DNA from: Lachnospiraceae bacterium
GTDB lineage: Bacteria; Bacillota; Clostridia; Lachnospirales; Lachnospiraceae
Length of the DNA stretch: 45,160 nt
Direction: 5' to 3'
NCBI GenBank assembly: GCA_900772845.1
Contig: CAAGSD010000128.1
Span: 1-45,160, forward strand
The notes under the pieces: generated by a model
Told to the model about the DNA's origin: nothing
Database searches by the model: none
Seen by the model: the letters and a program-made list of their open reading frames with translations, nothing else
Translations under genes and position numbers: made by a program
Shown: positions 1 to 7,196 of the stretch, one piece after another
Layout of the letters: every line of letters begins with the position of its first letter
Numbering within the stretch: position 1 is the stretch's first letter

Positions 1-41
1 AGCCATTTCTATTGCTTTGGTGCAAATCGCATCAAAATAGC

Positions 42-91
42 AAAATCAGTACAAAAAAACTTCTAAATCAAGCATTTTTTGTACTGATTTT
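42..91. repeat. AT-rich perfect palindrome (17-bp arms)
   Basis: Bases 42-58 and 75-91 are perfect reverse complements (17 bp) around a 16-base loop. The arms are almost all A/T apart from a central CAGTAC/GTACTG core. T-runs follow on both sides, so it could end transcripts from either direction, for example readthrough from fakA on the minus strand or from a gene left of the window. A direct repeat TTTTAGCGAAAA occurs just beyond it at 105-116 and 158-169. I see no coding potential in bases 1-178. Confidence 0.6.
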
Positions 92-184
92 ATTATTTTT
101 CCCATTTTAGCGAAAATAAGCTCTTACAAAAGGTCAAAATCTACTGTTTTTGTATTTTTTTAGCGAAAAATGGCGTTTTTAATA

Positions 185-440
185 CAAACAGAACTCCCGG
201 ATTGGCAGACGACCCTCTGGCAGGTGTCTGTCGGAGAGTGTTGATATTTTCTTAAGCAGTGGTGAGTAATCAGGGCGGAGCAAACACGATGTTTGTGACA
301 GGCGGCCGGCGACATGGATGTCGCCTGGAGCCGTGCCCGTCCGAATTAGAAACACTTTATCCACTGCTTTAGAAAATTCACACTCGGAGACCGATACCTG
401 TCTGAGGGCCTTCTGCTGCTCTGGGAGTTCGTCCGGTTTG
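185..440 (-). repeat. Large imperfect inverted-repeat element / candidate structured RNA
   Basis: The two flanks, 185-262 and 361-440, are imperfect reverse complements around a 98-base core. Perfectly paired blocks from outside in are 185-189/436-440, 191-198/423-430 (GAACTCCC/GGGAGTTC), 205-209/412-416, 213-217/404-408, 221-225/396-400, 236-241/380-385, 247-252/371-376 and 254-262/361-369. The core holds its own hairpins at 281-295 and 308-325 (GGCGACAT/ATGTCGCC). It lies 38 bases past the fakA stop codon in the direction of fakA transcription and is more GC-rich than bases 1-180. A 61-codon minus frame (179-364) runs through the folded part and lacks a convincing ribosome site, so I regard it as spurious. 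It could be a non-coding RNA, a 3'-UTR structure or a MITE-like palindromic repeat; the sequence alone does not decide. Confidence 0.65.
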
Positions 441-478
441 AAGGCTCCCTCCGCTGCGAGCCATGCGTAACTTTCCAG

Positions 479-2161
479 TTACTCCACAGAAACAGTATAG
501 TAATAAATAGGTTGTCCGCCATACTGCAGTTCAATATCACATGCAGGATAAGCATCCTCGAGATCCGCACGCAATGCCTCTGCCGCATCCTCTGCCACAT
601 CACAGCCATAATATACGCTGATCAGCTCGGAATCCTCATCCACCAGCTCTGCGATCATATCGCAGGTCACCTTTACCATATCGGTACCAACAGCTACAAT
701 CCCCTGATCACCGATACCCATGAAGTCATCCTTCTTGATCTCTTTGTCATCGATCACGGTATCACGTACCGCATAAGTTACCTGACCGGTCTTGACATTT
801 TTGATCTCACGGAGCATGGTCTCTTCGTTCTCTTCCACAGACAGCTCAGGAACAAAATTGATCACAGCAGTGATGCCCTGAGGAATGGTCTTGGTGGGAA
901 TGACTAAAAGTTCCTTATCTGTCATCAGTTCCGCTGCCTGATTAGCTGCCAGAATGATATTCTTGTTATTCGGAAGAACGAAGATCGTCTTTGCATTTAC
1001 CTTGTCTACTGCATCCAGAATATCTGCGGTACTGGGGTTCATGGTCTGTCCACCCTCGATGATGTAATCTACACCGAGACTCTTGAACAGTTCGCTTAAA
1101 CCATCGCCTACAGATACTGCCAGGAAACCGACTTCCTTAGGAGGCTGTGCTGCCTTCTCTTCCTCGGCCTTCTTCTGCGCTGCTTCCTTCTCGGAGAGCT
1201 TGAACAGCTTCTCCTGATGCTCTAAGCGCATATTGTCGATCTTCATATTAGATAATGCACCATACTTCAATGCCTTCTGGATGGCCAGACCGGGATCATT
1301 GGTATGTACATGCACCTTGACCACATCGTCATCCGCAACGCATACAATAGAATCACCGATGGACTCTAAGAATGCCTTGAAATCCATCTCTGCTTTTACA
1401 TTGAAAGGCTTATTTAACAGAATGATGAATTCGGTGCAATAACCGAACTTGATCTCTGCCTCTGCCTGTACTTCCAGAGAACTCTTGGTATCTTCTGCCT
1501 TTGCAGCAGTTGCGGGAGCTACAGTCAGATCAATCTCCTTACCCAGGAATGCGTCATACGCACCGCTTAATACTTCTACCAGACCCTGTCCGCCGGAATC
1601 CACTACGCCTGCCTGCTTTAATACAGGCAGCATCTCGGGAGTCTGACTCAGCACATAGCGGGCATGCTCGATCACAGCTCCTAAAAACTGCTCCAGATCC
1701 TCTGCACCATCTTCGCACAGCTCCTTTGCCTTATCGGAAGCACCTCTTGCTACCGTAAGGATCGTACCTTCCTTCGGCTTCATAACAGCCTTATATGCGG
1801 TTTCCACCGCTTTCTCAAATGCACGGGACAAAACAGGAATATCCAGTACCTGCTCTTCTTTAATGCTCTTGGTAAAACCACGGAACAGCTGGGACAGGAT
1901 AACACCGGAGTTACCTCTGGCACCACGCAGAGAACCACTGGAAATAGCCTTGCACAGAGCAGCCATATCAGCATCCTCGCCCAGAGCAGAAACTTCTCTT
2001 GCCGCAGACATGATCGTCATGGTCATGTTGGTTCCGGTATCTCCATCAGGAACGGGGAATACGTTCAGCTCGTTGATCCATTCCTTCTTATTCTCTAAAT
2101 TCTTGGCGCCGGCTAAGAACATCTTGGAAAGCATCTTAGCGTCGATTTGTTGTAAAGCCAC
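479..2161 (-). CDS. fakA: Fatty acid kinase FakA (YloV/DAK family)
   Basis: ATP-dependent kinase subunit that phosphorylates fatty acids presented by FakB proteins, feeding exogenous fatty acids into phospholipid synthesis in the cytosol. The N-terminal DAK2-type domain has the nucleotide/metal motif NVFPVPDGDTGTNM near residue 35. The middle domain carries KVHVHTNDPG, and the C-terminal half is the DegV-like FakA domain. Length 560 residues, usual for the family (about 550). I place the start at the GTG at 2161, 8 bases after AAGGAGG; an upstream in-frame TTG would read through that ribosome site. It follows the Asp23 gene by 13 bases, the standard Firmicutes pair, and is probably co-transcribed with it. 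The start codon is GTG. Confidence 0.93.
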   Translation of the reverse strand: MALQQIDAKMLSKMFLAGAKNLENKKEWINELNVFPVPDGDTGTNMTMTIMSAAREVSALGEDADMAALCKAISSGSLRGARGNSGVILSQLFRGFTKSIKEEQVLDIPVLSRAFEKAVETAYKAVMKPKEGTILTVARGASDKAKELCEDGAEDLEQFLGAVIEHARYVLSQTPEMLPVLKQAGVVDSGGQGLVEVLSGAYDAFLGKEIDLTVAPATAAKAEDTKSSLEVQAEAEIKFGYCTEFIILLNKPFNVKAEMDFKAFLESIGDSIVCVADDDVVKVHVHTNDPGLAIQKALKYGALSNMKIDNMRLEHQEKLFKLSEKEAAQKKAEEEKAAQPPKEVGFLAVSVGDGLSELFKSLGVDYIIEGGQTMNPSTADILDAVDKVNAKTIFVLPNNKNIILAANQAAELMTDKELLVIPTKTIPQGITAVINFVPELSVEENEETMLREIKNVKTGQVTYAVRDTVIDDKEIKKDDFMGIGDQGIVAVGTDMVKVTCDMIAELVDEDSELISVYYGCDVAEDAAEALRADLEDAYPACDIELQYGGQPIYYYTVSVE

Positions 2162-2174
2162 AATTACTTCCTCC

Positions 2175-2534
2175 TTAATCAATCACTCTTACACCTTCAA
2201 CAAAGATGTTGATCTTTTTGATCTCAATTCCGGTAAACTCTTCTACCTTATATTTCACGTTGCTGATCAGATTGTCGGTGACAGCCAGAATGCTGACGCC
2301 GTACGCTACGATCACATGGAAGTCCAGAACCAGTTTATTGTTGTCCAGGGACACATTGATACCTCTGGTGATGCTGTCCATTTTCAGCAGCTTTACCAGA
2401 CCGTCCTTCATGCTGACTCCGGCCATACCTACGATACCAAAGCACTCAACCGCCACACTGCCGGCATACTGTGCAATGACTTCATTATCAATGACAATAT
2501 TTCCCATATGGGTATTCATAGAAGAACCTTTCAT
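2175..2534 (-). CDS. Asp23/Gls24 family envelope stress protein
   Basis: 119-residue alkaline-shock (Asp23/YloU) family protein. Family members sit near the membrane and are linked to cell-envelope homeostasis. The core reads GNIVIDNEVIAQYAG, then VECFGIVGMAG, then the VIVAYGVSI strand typical of the family, with no signal peptide or membrane segment. The ATG at 2534 is 6 bases after GGAGG. A second Met at residue 6 is possible but has no better ribosome site. It sits directly upstream of fakA and divergent from rpmB, a neighbourhood conserved widely in Firmicutes. Confidence 0.92.
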   Translation of the reverse strand: MKGSSMNTHMGNIVIDNEVIAQYAGSVAVECFGIVGMAGVSMKDGLVKLLKMDSITRGINVSLDNNKLVLDFHVIVAYGVSILAVTDNLISNVKYKVEEFTGIEIKKINIFVEGVRVID

Positions 2535-2617
2535 ACAGAACCTCCTTCATATTCGGATCACTTGTTTCTTCCGATATGCCTGCCTTAAAAATCTAAAGTT
2601 CAGACATATATAAATGT

Positions 2618-2626
2618 ATTTTAACA
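2618..2626 (-). promoter_or_regulatory. Possible extended -10 for asp23-fakA
   Basis: On the minus strand this reads TGTTAAAAT, a TGnTAAAAT extended -10, about 85 bases upstream of the asp23 start. The -35 region 17 bases further up is T-rich and does not match TTGACA. It is the best candidate in the divergent rpmB/asp23 gap, but weak. Confidence 0.35.
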
Positions 2627-2677
2627 GCTTTCCTTGGAAAAAGAAACAACAAAATAAAAAAAATAAATATTTTTTGC

Positions 2678-2706
2678 TTGCTTTTATTTTGGTTTTCTGT
2701 TAATAT
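2678..2706 (+). promoter_or_regulatory. SigA-type promoter of rpmB
   Basis: TTGCTT (2678-2683), 17-base spacer, TAATAT (2701-2706), with TG one base before the -10, so an extended -10. The predicted start near 2713 leaves an 84-base leader. The leader contains GCGTTAGAT twice, nearly back to back, just before the ribosome site GAGGAGGTG. Confidence 0.75.
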
Positions 2707-2796
2707 ATCAATGTTGTGAGCATTTCACACGTATTTATTGAAAAAATTTGTTTAAAAGTAAGCGTTAGATGCGCGTTAGATCGAGGAGGTGTCAAG

Positions 2797-2982
2797 ATGG
2801 CTAAATGTGATATTTGTGGTAAGGGCGTTCATTTCGGTAACAACGTAAGCCATTCTCATAGAAGAAGCAACGCAATTTGGAACTCTAATGTTAAGAGCGT
2901 TAAGTGCAAGGTTAACGGCGGAGCTAGAAGAATGCATGTCTGCACCAGCTGCTTAAAATCTGGTAAAGTTGAAAGAGCTTAA
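2797..2982 (+). CDS. rpmB: 50S ribosomal protein L28 (zinc-ribbon type)
   Basis: 61-residue L28. The N-terminus MAKCDICGKG and the later CTSC give two CxxC pairs, the zinc-binding version of L28. Basic residues and the HRRSNAIWNSNVKSVK stretch match the rRNA-binding core. The ATG at 2797 follows GAGGAGGTGTCAAG. The reading frame also stays open upstream to an ATG at 2716, but that stretch is leader. Monocistronic, with a clear promoter upstream and a strong terminator at 3010-3048. Confidence 0.97.
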   Translation: MAKCDICGKGVHFGNNVSHSHRRSNAIWNSNVKSVKCKVNGGARRMHVCTSCLKSGKVERA

Positions 2983-3009
2983 TCTTCTGCGGTAATATTG
3001 GATTTTAGA

Positions 3010-3048
3010 AAGCCAGAAATGATGAATTTCATTTCTGGCTTATTTTTT
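3010..3048 (+). terminator. Rho-independent terminator of rpmB
   Basis: Thirteen-base perfect stem (3010-3022 with 3029-3041), six-base loop, then a T-run ending at 3048. It sits 27 bases after the rpmB stop and just before the convergent gene that ends at 3067. Confidence 0.9.
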
Positions 3049-3066
3049 GCACTTAACTTTGCACAC

Positions 3067-3627
3067 TTACCAAAAGCGCTCTTCCTGCTTCCGTCTCAAA
3101 TATTCCTTATTGATCTGTCCAGCCAGTTCTCCGTCTCCGAACAGGTTGTCCGGATGAAAGATTTTGATCAGATCCCGGTATCTTTTTCGCAGAGCCAGCG
3201 GATTGTTAACTCCCCTGAATAAAAGCTGTATTGCTGTAAAACTGCTTTCGTCGGAATCCTGTTCTGTTGTCTGCTGTTCTCTGGCTTCCTCCAGGAGCGT
3301 CTGACGTTCTCTTTCCAACTTTTTCCTGTCTTCTTCCAGCTGCCGGAATCCCTCCTGCAAAATGGCCATTTTCTTTTCAAAAAACAGATTTTCTTCCTTC
3401 AGCCGTTTCCGTTCCATGACGGTACGCCGATTCAATTCATCCAGTTCATCCCGCAATTTCACCCGCTCGTCCAGGAACTTGTTCCGGGCCTGTTCCAACT
3501 CCGTACGCTCCTGTTCCAGTTCCGCATGTTCCTGCTTCAGACGCATATTTTCCTGAAACAGCCATAGCTTTATTTCTTTTAATTCTTCGGTACTTTCTGC
3601 CTTAATGACCTCTTCCCAATCAATCAT
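3067..3627 (-). CDS. Coiled-coil protein with C-terminal J-domain-like HPD segment
   Basis: 186 residues, cytosolic. Residues about 10-120 are a dense charged heptad region (long Glu/Arg/Lys/Leu runs), almost certainly a coiled coil. The C-terminal 45 residues read like helices II and III of a DnaJ J domain: a basic helix LRKRYRDLIKIF, then HPDN, then a second helix ending in KQEERFW. HPD is the signature that stimulates the DnaK ATPase. This fused order, coil first and J-like domain last, is unusual for DnaJ proteins, and no zinc or substrate-binding domain is visible. It starts 11 bases after the small membrane gene at 3639, so the two are probably co-translated. Function unknown; a membrane-recruited DnaK adaptor is one guess. 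Confidence 0.75.
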   Translation of the reverse strand: MIDWEEVIKAESTEELKEIKLWLFQENMRLKQEHAELEQERTELEQARNKFLDERVKLRDELDELNRRTVMERKRLKEENLFFEKKMAILQEGFRQLEEDRKKLERERQTLLEEAREQQTTEQDSDESSFTAIQLLFRGVNNPLALRKRYRDLIKIFHPDNLFGDGELAGQINKEYLRRKQEERFW

Positions 3628-3638
3628 ACTGCACCCTC

Positions 3639-3782
3639 TTACTCACAACCACAGAAAAGATAATACCCTGCAAATAATAAAAGTGCTACCATGATCAGAC
3701 CGATGAATCTGTTATGGATCACAAGCATAAGCAACATGCCGACAGCCACAAAAAAGAGTATCAGACCAATGATCTTCTTCAT
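3639..3782 (-). CDS. Small membrane protein, two predicted helices (47 aa)
   Basis: A short frame not usually picked up by length cut-offs: it starts MKKIIGLILFFVAVGMLLML and ends YYLFCGCE. Two hydrophobic stretches of about 16-18 residues are split by the polar turn VIHNRF, so a helical hairpin in the membrane is likely. The ending has two Cys two residues apart. The ribosome site before the ATG is weak. It lies 57 bases after gerW and 11 bases before the coiled-coil J-domain-like gene, all in the same direction, which supports it being real. Function unknown. Confidence 0.65.
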   Translation of the reverse strand: MKKIIGLILFFVAVGMLLMLVIHNRFIGLIMVALLLFAGYYLFCGCE

Positions 3783-3839
3783 AATATGCTACGTTTTCCC
3801 GACTGTTCTCACTTTATTATATGCAGAGTATATCAAATA

Positions 3840-4265
3840 TTACTTGTCTTCTGTAGTTTTCTCATCCGCTTCCGGAAATGCAATATCCACCACTTCCGCA
3901 TCAGACATTTCTTCCTTTTCCTTCGGCTGGGTAAACTTATCTACAATGTCTGGAATCATATCCAGAATCTTGGTAACGGTATCCTGGTTCTTGATGTTTA
4001 CCAGCTTGGTGGAACCGTTTTTAATGACCAGAACTGCACTGGGAGTCATCTTACCGCCCAGTCCTCCGGCTCCGGAAGCGGATTTTTTCTCGGAATTATT
4101 GCCGGCTCCGGCACCTACTCCAAAAGTCACATCCACCAAAGGTAAAATAATGGTATCTCCGATTTTTGTAGCCTCTCCCACCACCGTTTTGGTGGAAAGT
4201 ACTGTGTCCATTCCCTTTAAAAGAGATTCCACAACCCCTTGAAACTGATTCTCCTTGTCTGCCAT
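3840..4265 (-). CDS. gerW: Spore protein of the GerW/YtfJ family
   Basis: 141 residues. The family conserves the N-terminal VESLLKGMDTVLSTKTVVG, the glycine-rich FGVGAGAGN loop and the GGKMTPSAVLVI strand, all present here. In Bacillus subtilis, GerW (YtfJ) is a spore protein needed for normal germination. The C-terminal 25 residues are acidic and low in complexity. The ATG follows AGGAGGTTTATC. The partner just upstream, DUF2953, is the usual neighbour in sporulating Firmicutes. Confidence 0.88.
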   Translation of the reverse strand: MADKENQFQGVVESLLKGMDTVLSTKTVVGEATKIGDTIILPLVDVTFGVGAGAGNNSEKKSASGAGGLGGKMTPSAVLVIKNGSTKLVNIKNQDTVTKILDMIPDIVDKFTQPKEKEEMSDAEVVDIAFPEADEKTTEDK

Positions 4266-4288
4266 GATAAACCTCCTGTTTTAAACAA

Positions 4289-5224
4289 TTATTTTTTCTG
4301 TGTTTTTTTGAATTGTCTGATGCTATCCTGTAATTTACGTAATCTTTTATCCAAAATCAACCGGACGGAATGGAATAAGATACAGGCTAGAGTGAAATGT
4401 CCGGAGGCTTTAAATTCGCCTTCCAGAACAGCCTGTTCGAAATCGGGAGTGATCGTAATTCCCTTTCCCAGCTTCGGAAGCAGCATTCCGTAAATCCCGT
4501 ACAGATATCCGGTAGTATCCGGCGAACCGGTGCCGACTACGGCATTGATGCGAAGCTTTCGCGGACGCAATCGTTTCAAAAGATGTCCGATGCGCTTACC
4601 GGCATGTTGCAAAAGTCCCTGTGTATCCGGATCCTGCCATAATTCTTTATAAAAAGCAATGTTTTGCAGAATATTTTTGATTTTATCACAAATTTTGCGG
4701 ATCGTGCACCGGATTTTTTCAAAAAAGCGATACAACCGGTCAGCTGTTTTATTTGTTGCCTCCTCCGCTGCCGGTATTTCGGCGGATAGGGACGGGGCAT
4801 CGGAGGGATCATCGGCTGTTGTCGGAACGCTTGTGGCTGTTTGTGTCGATCCGGTCTCCCGAGGCTCTGCAACAGGTGTTACCTCTGCAACGGCAGCGGC
4901 TGCTTCTGCGGTCTCTTCTGCAGGGGCGTCTTCCGATGCGTCAGTGTCTTTTTGCGGTTTCTCCACAGAGGAATCATACAACGTGGAAAACAAAAGCTTC
5001 ACCTGCAGTTTCCCCGGATCTGGATAATCGTAAGAGCAACGAAGCAGTCCGAACAGCCATTTTGCCCGTACTGTCAGCCAAAGTTCCTCAGAATTCTTCT
5101 TCCCTTCGGCTTTATAAAAAATCGGGAAAAACAGAACCAGTGCAATGACCACCAAAGCAATCCCAAGCAGAATCAGAAGCACGATTCCCAGAATACTCAA
5201 TATTTTAAAAAGAATCGTCAACAT
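4289..5224 (-). CDS. DUF2953 membrane-anchored protein
   Basis: 311 residues. The N-terminus (MLTILFKILSILGIVLLILL and on) is one long hydrophobic helix, followed by a polar domain beginning FYKAEGKKNSEELWLTVRAKWLFGL, typical of DUF2953. Residues roughly 80-140 are a low-complexity Ala/Glu/Thr/Ser linker, then comes a conserved C-terminal part with TGSPDTTGYLYGIYGML and a C-terminal hydrophobic helix. The start at 5224 overlaps the end of the upstream gene by 7 bases, so translation is probably coupled. The longer frame to 5269 has no ribosome site. Paired with gerW; likely sporulation-associated, exact role unknown. Confidence 0.8.
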   Translation of the reverse strand: MLTILFKILSILGIVLLILLGIALVVIALVLFFPIFYKAEGKKNSEELWLTVRAKWLFGLLRCSYDYPDPGKLQVKLLFSTLYDSSVEKPQKDTDASEDAPAEETAEAAAAVAEVTPVAEPRETGSTQTATSVPTTADDPSDAPSLSAEIPAAEEATNKTADRLYRFFEKIRCTIRKICDKIKNILQNIAFYKELWQDPDTQGLLQHAGKRIGHLLKRLRPRKLRINAVVGTGSPDTTGYLYGIYGMLLPKLGKGITITPDFEQAVLEGEFKASGHFTLACILFHSVRLILDKRLRKLQDSIRQFKKTQKK

Positions 5225-5541
5225 AACAAATACTCCCGCAGATTGCAGTCCCCTCTGGCCTCCAAGCATTTTACGGTAATCTGTTCGATCAGTTTCAGCG
5301 CATCTTCATAACCGGAAGCAATCCCCAGAATGAGGAATTCCTCGTTCTTATAATGCGGCTGTACCAATTGTCTGGCATCAAATATGTCAAGCTGGTCTGC
5401 CGGATTTTTGGCCGGAGTGATCAGGTATACATTGACCATAAGAGGCTTCTTTTCCAGTCTCTTTTTTAGTTTATCCAGTTTATCCGCCGCAATGCCTTCT
5501 CCCAGATAGAGATTTTGCGCAAACTTAAGCCTTCCTGCCAT
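5218..5541 (-). CDS. Conserved small protein of unknown function
   Basis: 107 residues starting MAGRLKFAQNLYLGEGIA. It looks soluble: alternating strands and helices (LMVNVYLITPAKN, EEFLILGIASGYEDALKLIEQI) with no signal or membrane segment. I do not recognise the family. The start at 5541 follows AAGGAAC and lies just downstream of a good promoter (5572-5600), which would overlap the longer frame reaching 5625. It is the first gene of the unit that continues with DUF2953 and GerW. Confidence 0.7.
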   Translation of the reverse strand: MAGRLKFAQNLYLGEGIAADKLDKLKKRLEKKPLMVNVYLITPAKNPADQLDIFDARQLVQPHYKNEEFLILGIASGYEDALKLIEQITVKCLEARGDCNLREYLLC

Positions 5542-5571
5542 ACACAAGTTCCTTAAAAATCTTTTTCTCAT

Positions 5572-5600
5572 AGTATAGCATAGATTTATTGATATTACAA
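5572..5600 (-). promoter_or_regulatory. Promoter of the 5541-to-3067 gene series
   Basis: Minus strand TTGTAA (5595-5600), 17-base spacer, TATACT (5572-5577). The start point would be near 5565, about 24 bases before the ATG at 5541. It is back-to-back with the plus-strand promoter at 5611-5638, so the two -35 boxes lie 10 bases apart. Confidence 0.65.
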
Positions 5601-5610
5601 TTTTTGTTAC

Positions 5611-5638
5611 TTGACTTTTTAGCATGATATTTTATACT
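5611..5638 (+). promoter_or_regulatory. Promoter of the HD-GYP-like gene
   Basis: TTGACT (5611-5616), 16-base spacer, TATACT (5633-5638). The predicted start near 5645 leaves a 24-base leader holding GAGGAGG before the TTG start codon at 5669. Confidence 0.7.
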
Positions 5639-5668
5639 TGAATTAGTACAAATGAGGAGGAAACATCT

Positions 5669-6721
5669 TTGAAGGTTATTACAAAAATGGAGTTGCAGCC
5701 GGATATGGTCCTTGGGGAGGACATTCTGGATCAGGATCGAGTGATCTACCCTGCGGGAACAACGATCACTTCGCAGATCATCGAAAAACTGAAACGTTAT
5801 AATCTGGTGTGTGTTACTGTAATGGAGGATGTTGATTTTGCTACCACACATTACGAGAAGATTCGTTTTGACTCTAATTTCAAGGCATTTGAACGTGCTT
5901 ACCCGTTATTTTTGGGACAGTATAAACTGGCAATGAAACAACTTCTGATCATGGGCAGAAACCCGGCAGATATTATTCTGCTGACAATCTATAAGGAATT
6001 ATATTATTATATCACTTCCGGTCCGGTGCTGCTTGACTATCTGTATAATCTGATGCCCAGTGAAGATGAGCTTACTTATACCCAGGGATTAAATGCCGCT
6101 CTTTTGGCCGGAACCATTGCAGACTGGCTGGGGATGAGCGAGGAAGATAAAAACATTCTGATCCTCTGTGGTTTCTATTATGATATTGGTAAGCTGCAGC
6201 TGCCCTATGAACTGTTATGGAAACCCGGTAAGCTGACGGACGAGGAATTCAAGGTCATCAAGACACATCCTGTCGTAGGCTATACCACTGTGCGGAATCA
6301 GGATCTGAACGAGCATGTAAAAAATGCGGTGATCATGCATCACGAACGTCTGGACGGAAGCGGTTATCCTTACCATATGTCCGGTCAGAAAATAGATGTC
6401 TTTGCCAGATATATTGCCATTATCGATGCTTATATTGCCATGGCATCCCCCAGAACCTACCGTAATGCACTGACGCCATTACAGATTCTCGGAAATTTTG
6501 AAAAGAGTCTGGATAAGTATGATGTGGAATTATTGATGCCGATCATGAAGCGGATCGCAGATGCCCAGATTGGAACCAGCGTGGAACTGAATGACGGAAG
6601 CATCTGGGAAGTACTGATCATTCACCCCAACAAGTACTCCCGTCCTATTTTAAAAAATGACAAAAATGAATTCGTAGATCTTTTACAGAGATCAGATCTT
6701 GAGATTGTAAAGAATGTTTAA
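5669..6721 (+). CDS. Degenerate HD-GYP domain protein
   Basis: 350 residues, cytosolic, no membrane segment. The C-terminal two thirds follow the HD-GYP plan of cyclic-di-GMP phosphodiesterases: THPVVGY (199-205), HHERLDGSGYP (224-234), then the DAYIAM...R helix. However, the leading metal His falls on Gln139 (TYTQGLN in place of TYxHxxN), and the HD pair reads YD (FYYDIGK, Tyr171-Asp172). At least two metal ligands are therefore missing, and phosphodiesterase activity is doubtful. It may be a c-di-GMP binder or scaffold. The start is TTG, 8 bases after GGAGG. Monocistronic, with its own promoter and terminator. Confidence 0.82.
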   Translation: MKVITKMELQPDMVLGEDILDQDRVIYPAGTTITSQIIEKLKRYNLVCVTVMEDVDFATTHYEKIRFDSNFKAFERAYPLFLGQYKLAMKQLLIMGRNPADIILLTIYKELYYYITSGPVLLDYLYNLMPSEDELTYTQGLNAALLAGTIADWLGMSEEDKNILILCGFYYDIGKLQLPYELLWKPGKLTDEEFKVIKTHPVVGYTTVRNQDLNEHVKNAVIMHHERLDGSGYPYHMSGQKIDVFARYIAIIDAYIAMASPRTYRNALTPLQILGNFEKSLDKYDVELLMPIMKRIADAQIGTSVELNDGSIWEVLIIHPNKYSRPILKNDKNEFVDLLQRSDLEIVKNV

Positions 6722-6728
6722 GAAGTCA

Positions 6729-6763
6729 GGAATAATCAATTTCTCCATTGATTATTCCTTTTT
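6729..6763 (+). terminator. Terminator of the HD-GYP-like gene
   Basis: Twelve-base perfect stem (6729-6740 with 6747-6758), six-base loop, then TTTTT. The last codons and stop of the convergent Nudix gene (stop at 6736) lie inside this hairpin, so the two 3' ends overlap. Confidence 0.88.
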
Positions 6764-7176
6764 CTTTCCAGATATTCGGCATAAGCTTTTTCCAGAATCT
6801 GCTTTTCATTGGCAAATTTCAAAAGATGCCAGGCTTCATGATATTTATAAAAACCGGAGTCTGCAAAATACTCTTCTTTTTGGGGCTTGCTGTAATAGCT
6901 GTCCGTTCCCATCAGATACCAATGTACTTCTTTTTCCACCACATCCTCAGGCACACTAAATGAATACCCGCTGTGTCCCACATACGTTACGATATAAGCT
7001 TTAGAGCCGCTCTCTTCCAACACTTCTCTTAAAGCAGTCTGCTCATGGGTCTCTCCGGCTTCCACCGTTCCCTTCGGCAATACCCAGCCCTCATATTTAT
7101 TTTTGATATTTTTATAGAGAAGTAATATTTTCCCGCGGAAAATCACAACTCCGCCACAACTGGTCGCTTCTATCAT
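6736..7176 (-). CDS. Nudix hydrolase
   Basis: 146 residues. A complete Nudix box spans residues 36-58: Gly36, Glu42, Arg50-Glu51, Glu54-Glu55, Gly57, as in GX5EX7REUXEEXGU, so it should be an active Mg-dependent pyrophosphohydrolase of nucleoside-diphosphate-linked substrates. The N-terminal strand SCGGVVIF and KYEGWVLPKG resemble diadenosine polyphosphate hydrolases, but the substrate cannot be read from sequence. Spacing between GGAGG and the ATG is long (13 bases). It lies 20 bases after the PBP gene and is probably the last gene of that unit. Confidence 0.88.
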   Translation of the reverse strand: MIEATSCGGVVIFRGKILLLYKNIKNKYEGWVLPKGTVEAGETHEQTALREVLEESGSKAYIVTYVGHSGYSFSVPEDVVEKEVHWYLMGTDSYYSKPQKEEYFADSGFYKYHEAWHLLKFANEKQILEKAYAEYLERKRNNQWRN

Positions 7177-7196
7177 GGTAGTGCAAAAACCTCCGA

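Noticed and set aside
179..364. 61-codon minus-strand frame after fakA
   Set aside because: It runs through the inverted-repeat element, has no good ribosome site, and its codons follow the base pairing rather than a protein pattern.
1863..2588. 241-codon plus-strand frame opposite fakA and asp23
   Set aside because: It is the antisense shadow of two clearly conserved genes and has no ribosome site.
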